Shown here: one piece after another, positions 6,128 to 6,274 of the stretch | How the letters are laid out: each line of letters opens with the position of its first letter | Position numbering within the stretch: the stretch's first letter is position 1 | Assembly: GCA_029555925.1 (NCBI GenBank) | Contig: JAKPQU010000140.1 | Location: forward strand, 1-6,274 | Direction of reading: 5' to 3' | Source: Bacillota bacterium | GTDB lineage: Bacteria > Eremiobacterota > SpSt-956 > JAKJGF01 | Length of the DNA stretch: 6,274 bases | Made by a program: the position numbers and the translations under genes | The notes under the pieces: generated by a model | What the model saw: only the letters and a program-made list of their open reading frames with translations | What the model was told of the DNA's origin: nothing | Database searches by the model: none

Positions 6128-6274
6128 ACAAAAACGGAAGTTTGACAAGTAAAAATTAGAGATTGGCTTGCAGTAAGGCAAAGAGGTCTTAATTTTCATT
6201 CGTAGGCACGTGTTTTTGTAATTCTATATTAGAGATAATTTTATTAGGTATAGGCAACTTTACAGCATTAAAAG
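6128..6274. other. Non-coding AT-rich tail, no gene seen
   Basis: I see no credible coding frame here on either strand: possible ATG-started frames are under 20 codons and lack ribosome binding sites. The stretch holds an imperfect inverted repeat, AAAATTAGA at 6152-6160 against TCTTAATTTT at 6187-6196, with a small inner stem TTGC/GCAA around 6168-6181. TTGACA at 6142-6147 looks like a -35 box, but no -10 box lies at the right distance. It may be the space between the nuo operon and the next gene, or part of a repeat that includes the hairpin before it. Confidence 0.5.

Noticed and set aside
6092..6145. Short frame of 17 codons starting in the hairpin loop as a small peptide gene
   Set aside because: There is no proper ribosome binding site, most codons come from the hairpin arm, and the product has no recognisable feature.
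6142..6147. TTGACA as the -35 box of a promoter reading right
   Set aside because: About 17 bases downstream the sequence is GGCTTG-like, with no -10 box, and no gene start is seen before the window ends.

Overview
This window is the right-hand part of a bacterial respiratory complex I (nuo) gene cluster. It holds five genes, all on the + strand: nuoL (5' end cut off by the window edge), nuoM, nuoN, nuoB and nuoI. A stretch of about 200 bases with no gene follows nuoI. All five reading frames are intact, the gaps between genes are short (22 to 73 nt), and each of the four starts inside the window has a strong AAGGAG-type ribosome binding site. One co-transcribed operon is the natural reading.

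Organism: the DNA is visibly AT-rich, and translation uses a classical Shine-Dalgarno system with ATG starts plus one TTG. The proteins are clearly bacterial. The long C-terminal part of NuoL, the phrase [12 protein letters not shown] in NuoB and the extra loop in NuoM do not look like Escherichia. From memory they recall complex I of deep-branching Gram-negative phyla (Bacteroidota, Planctomycetota/Verrucomicrobiota, Elusimicrobiota and similar). I cannot fix the phylum from this window.

Layout: positions 1-1755 encode the distal pump subunit NuoL with its long lateral-helix C-terminus. Positions 1829-3421 (NuoM) and 3444-4919 (NuoN, TTG start) encode the two other antiporter-like pump subunits. 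A 61-nt gap follows that carries an unusual GC-rich dyad made of two direct copies of CGCGTCACG. Positions 4981-5493 encode NuoB (ligands of cluster N2) and 5539-6066 encode NuoI (two 4Fe-4S clusters). From 6067 to the end there is a long hairpin built from GTGAAAA heptamers, then AT-rich DNA in which I see no gene.

Function: NuoI passes electrons through its two clusters to N2 in NuoB, which reduces quinone at the junction with the membrane arm. The energy drives proton (or sodium) translocation through NuoL, NuoM and NuoN. The gene order is unusual. nuoB and nuoI lie after nuoN instead of near the front and middle of the cluster, and no nuoE, nuoF or nuoG is visible. Genes left of the window (nuoA, C, D, H, J, K) are expected but unseen. 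I find no convincing undescribed system. The most unusual material is the rearranged gene order, the two intergenic inverted-repeat elements, and the divergent loop of NuoI.
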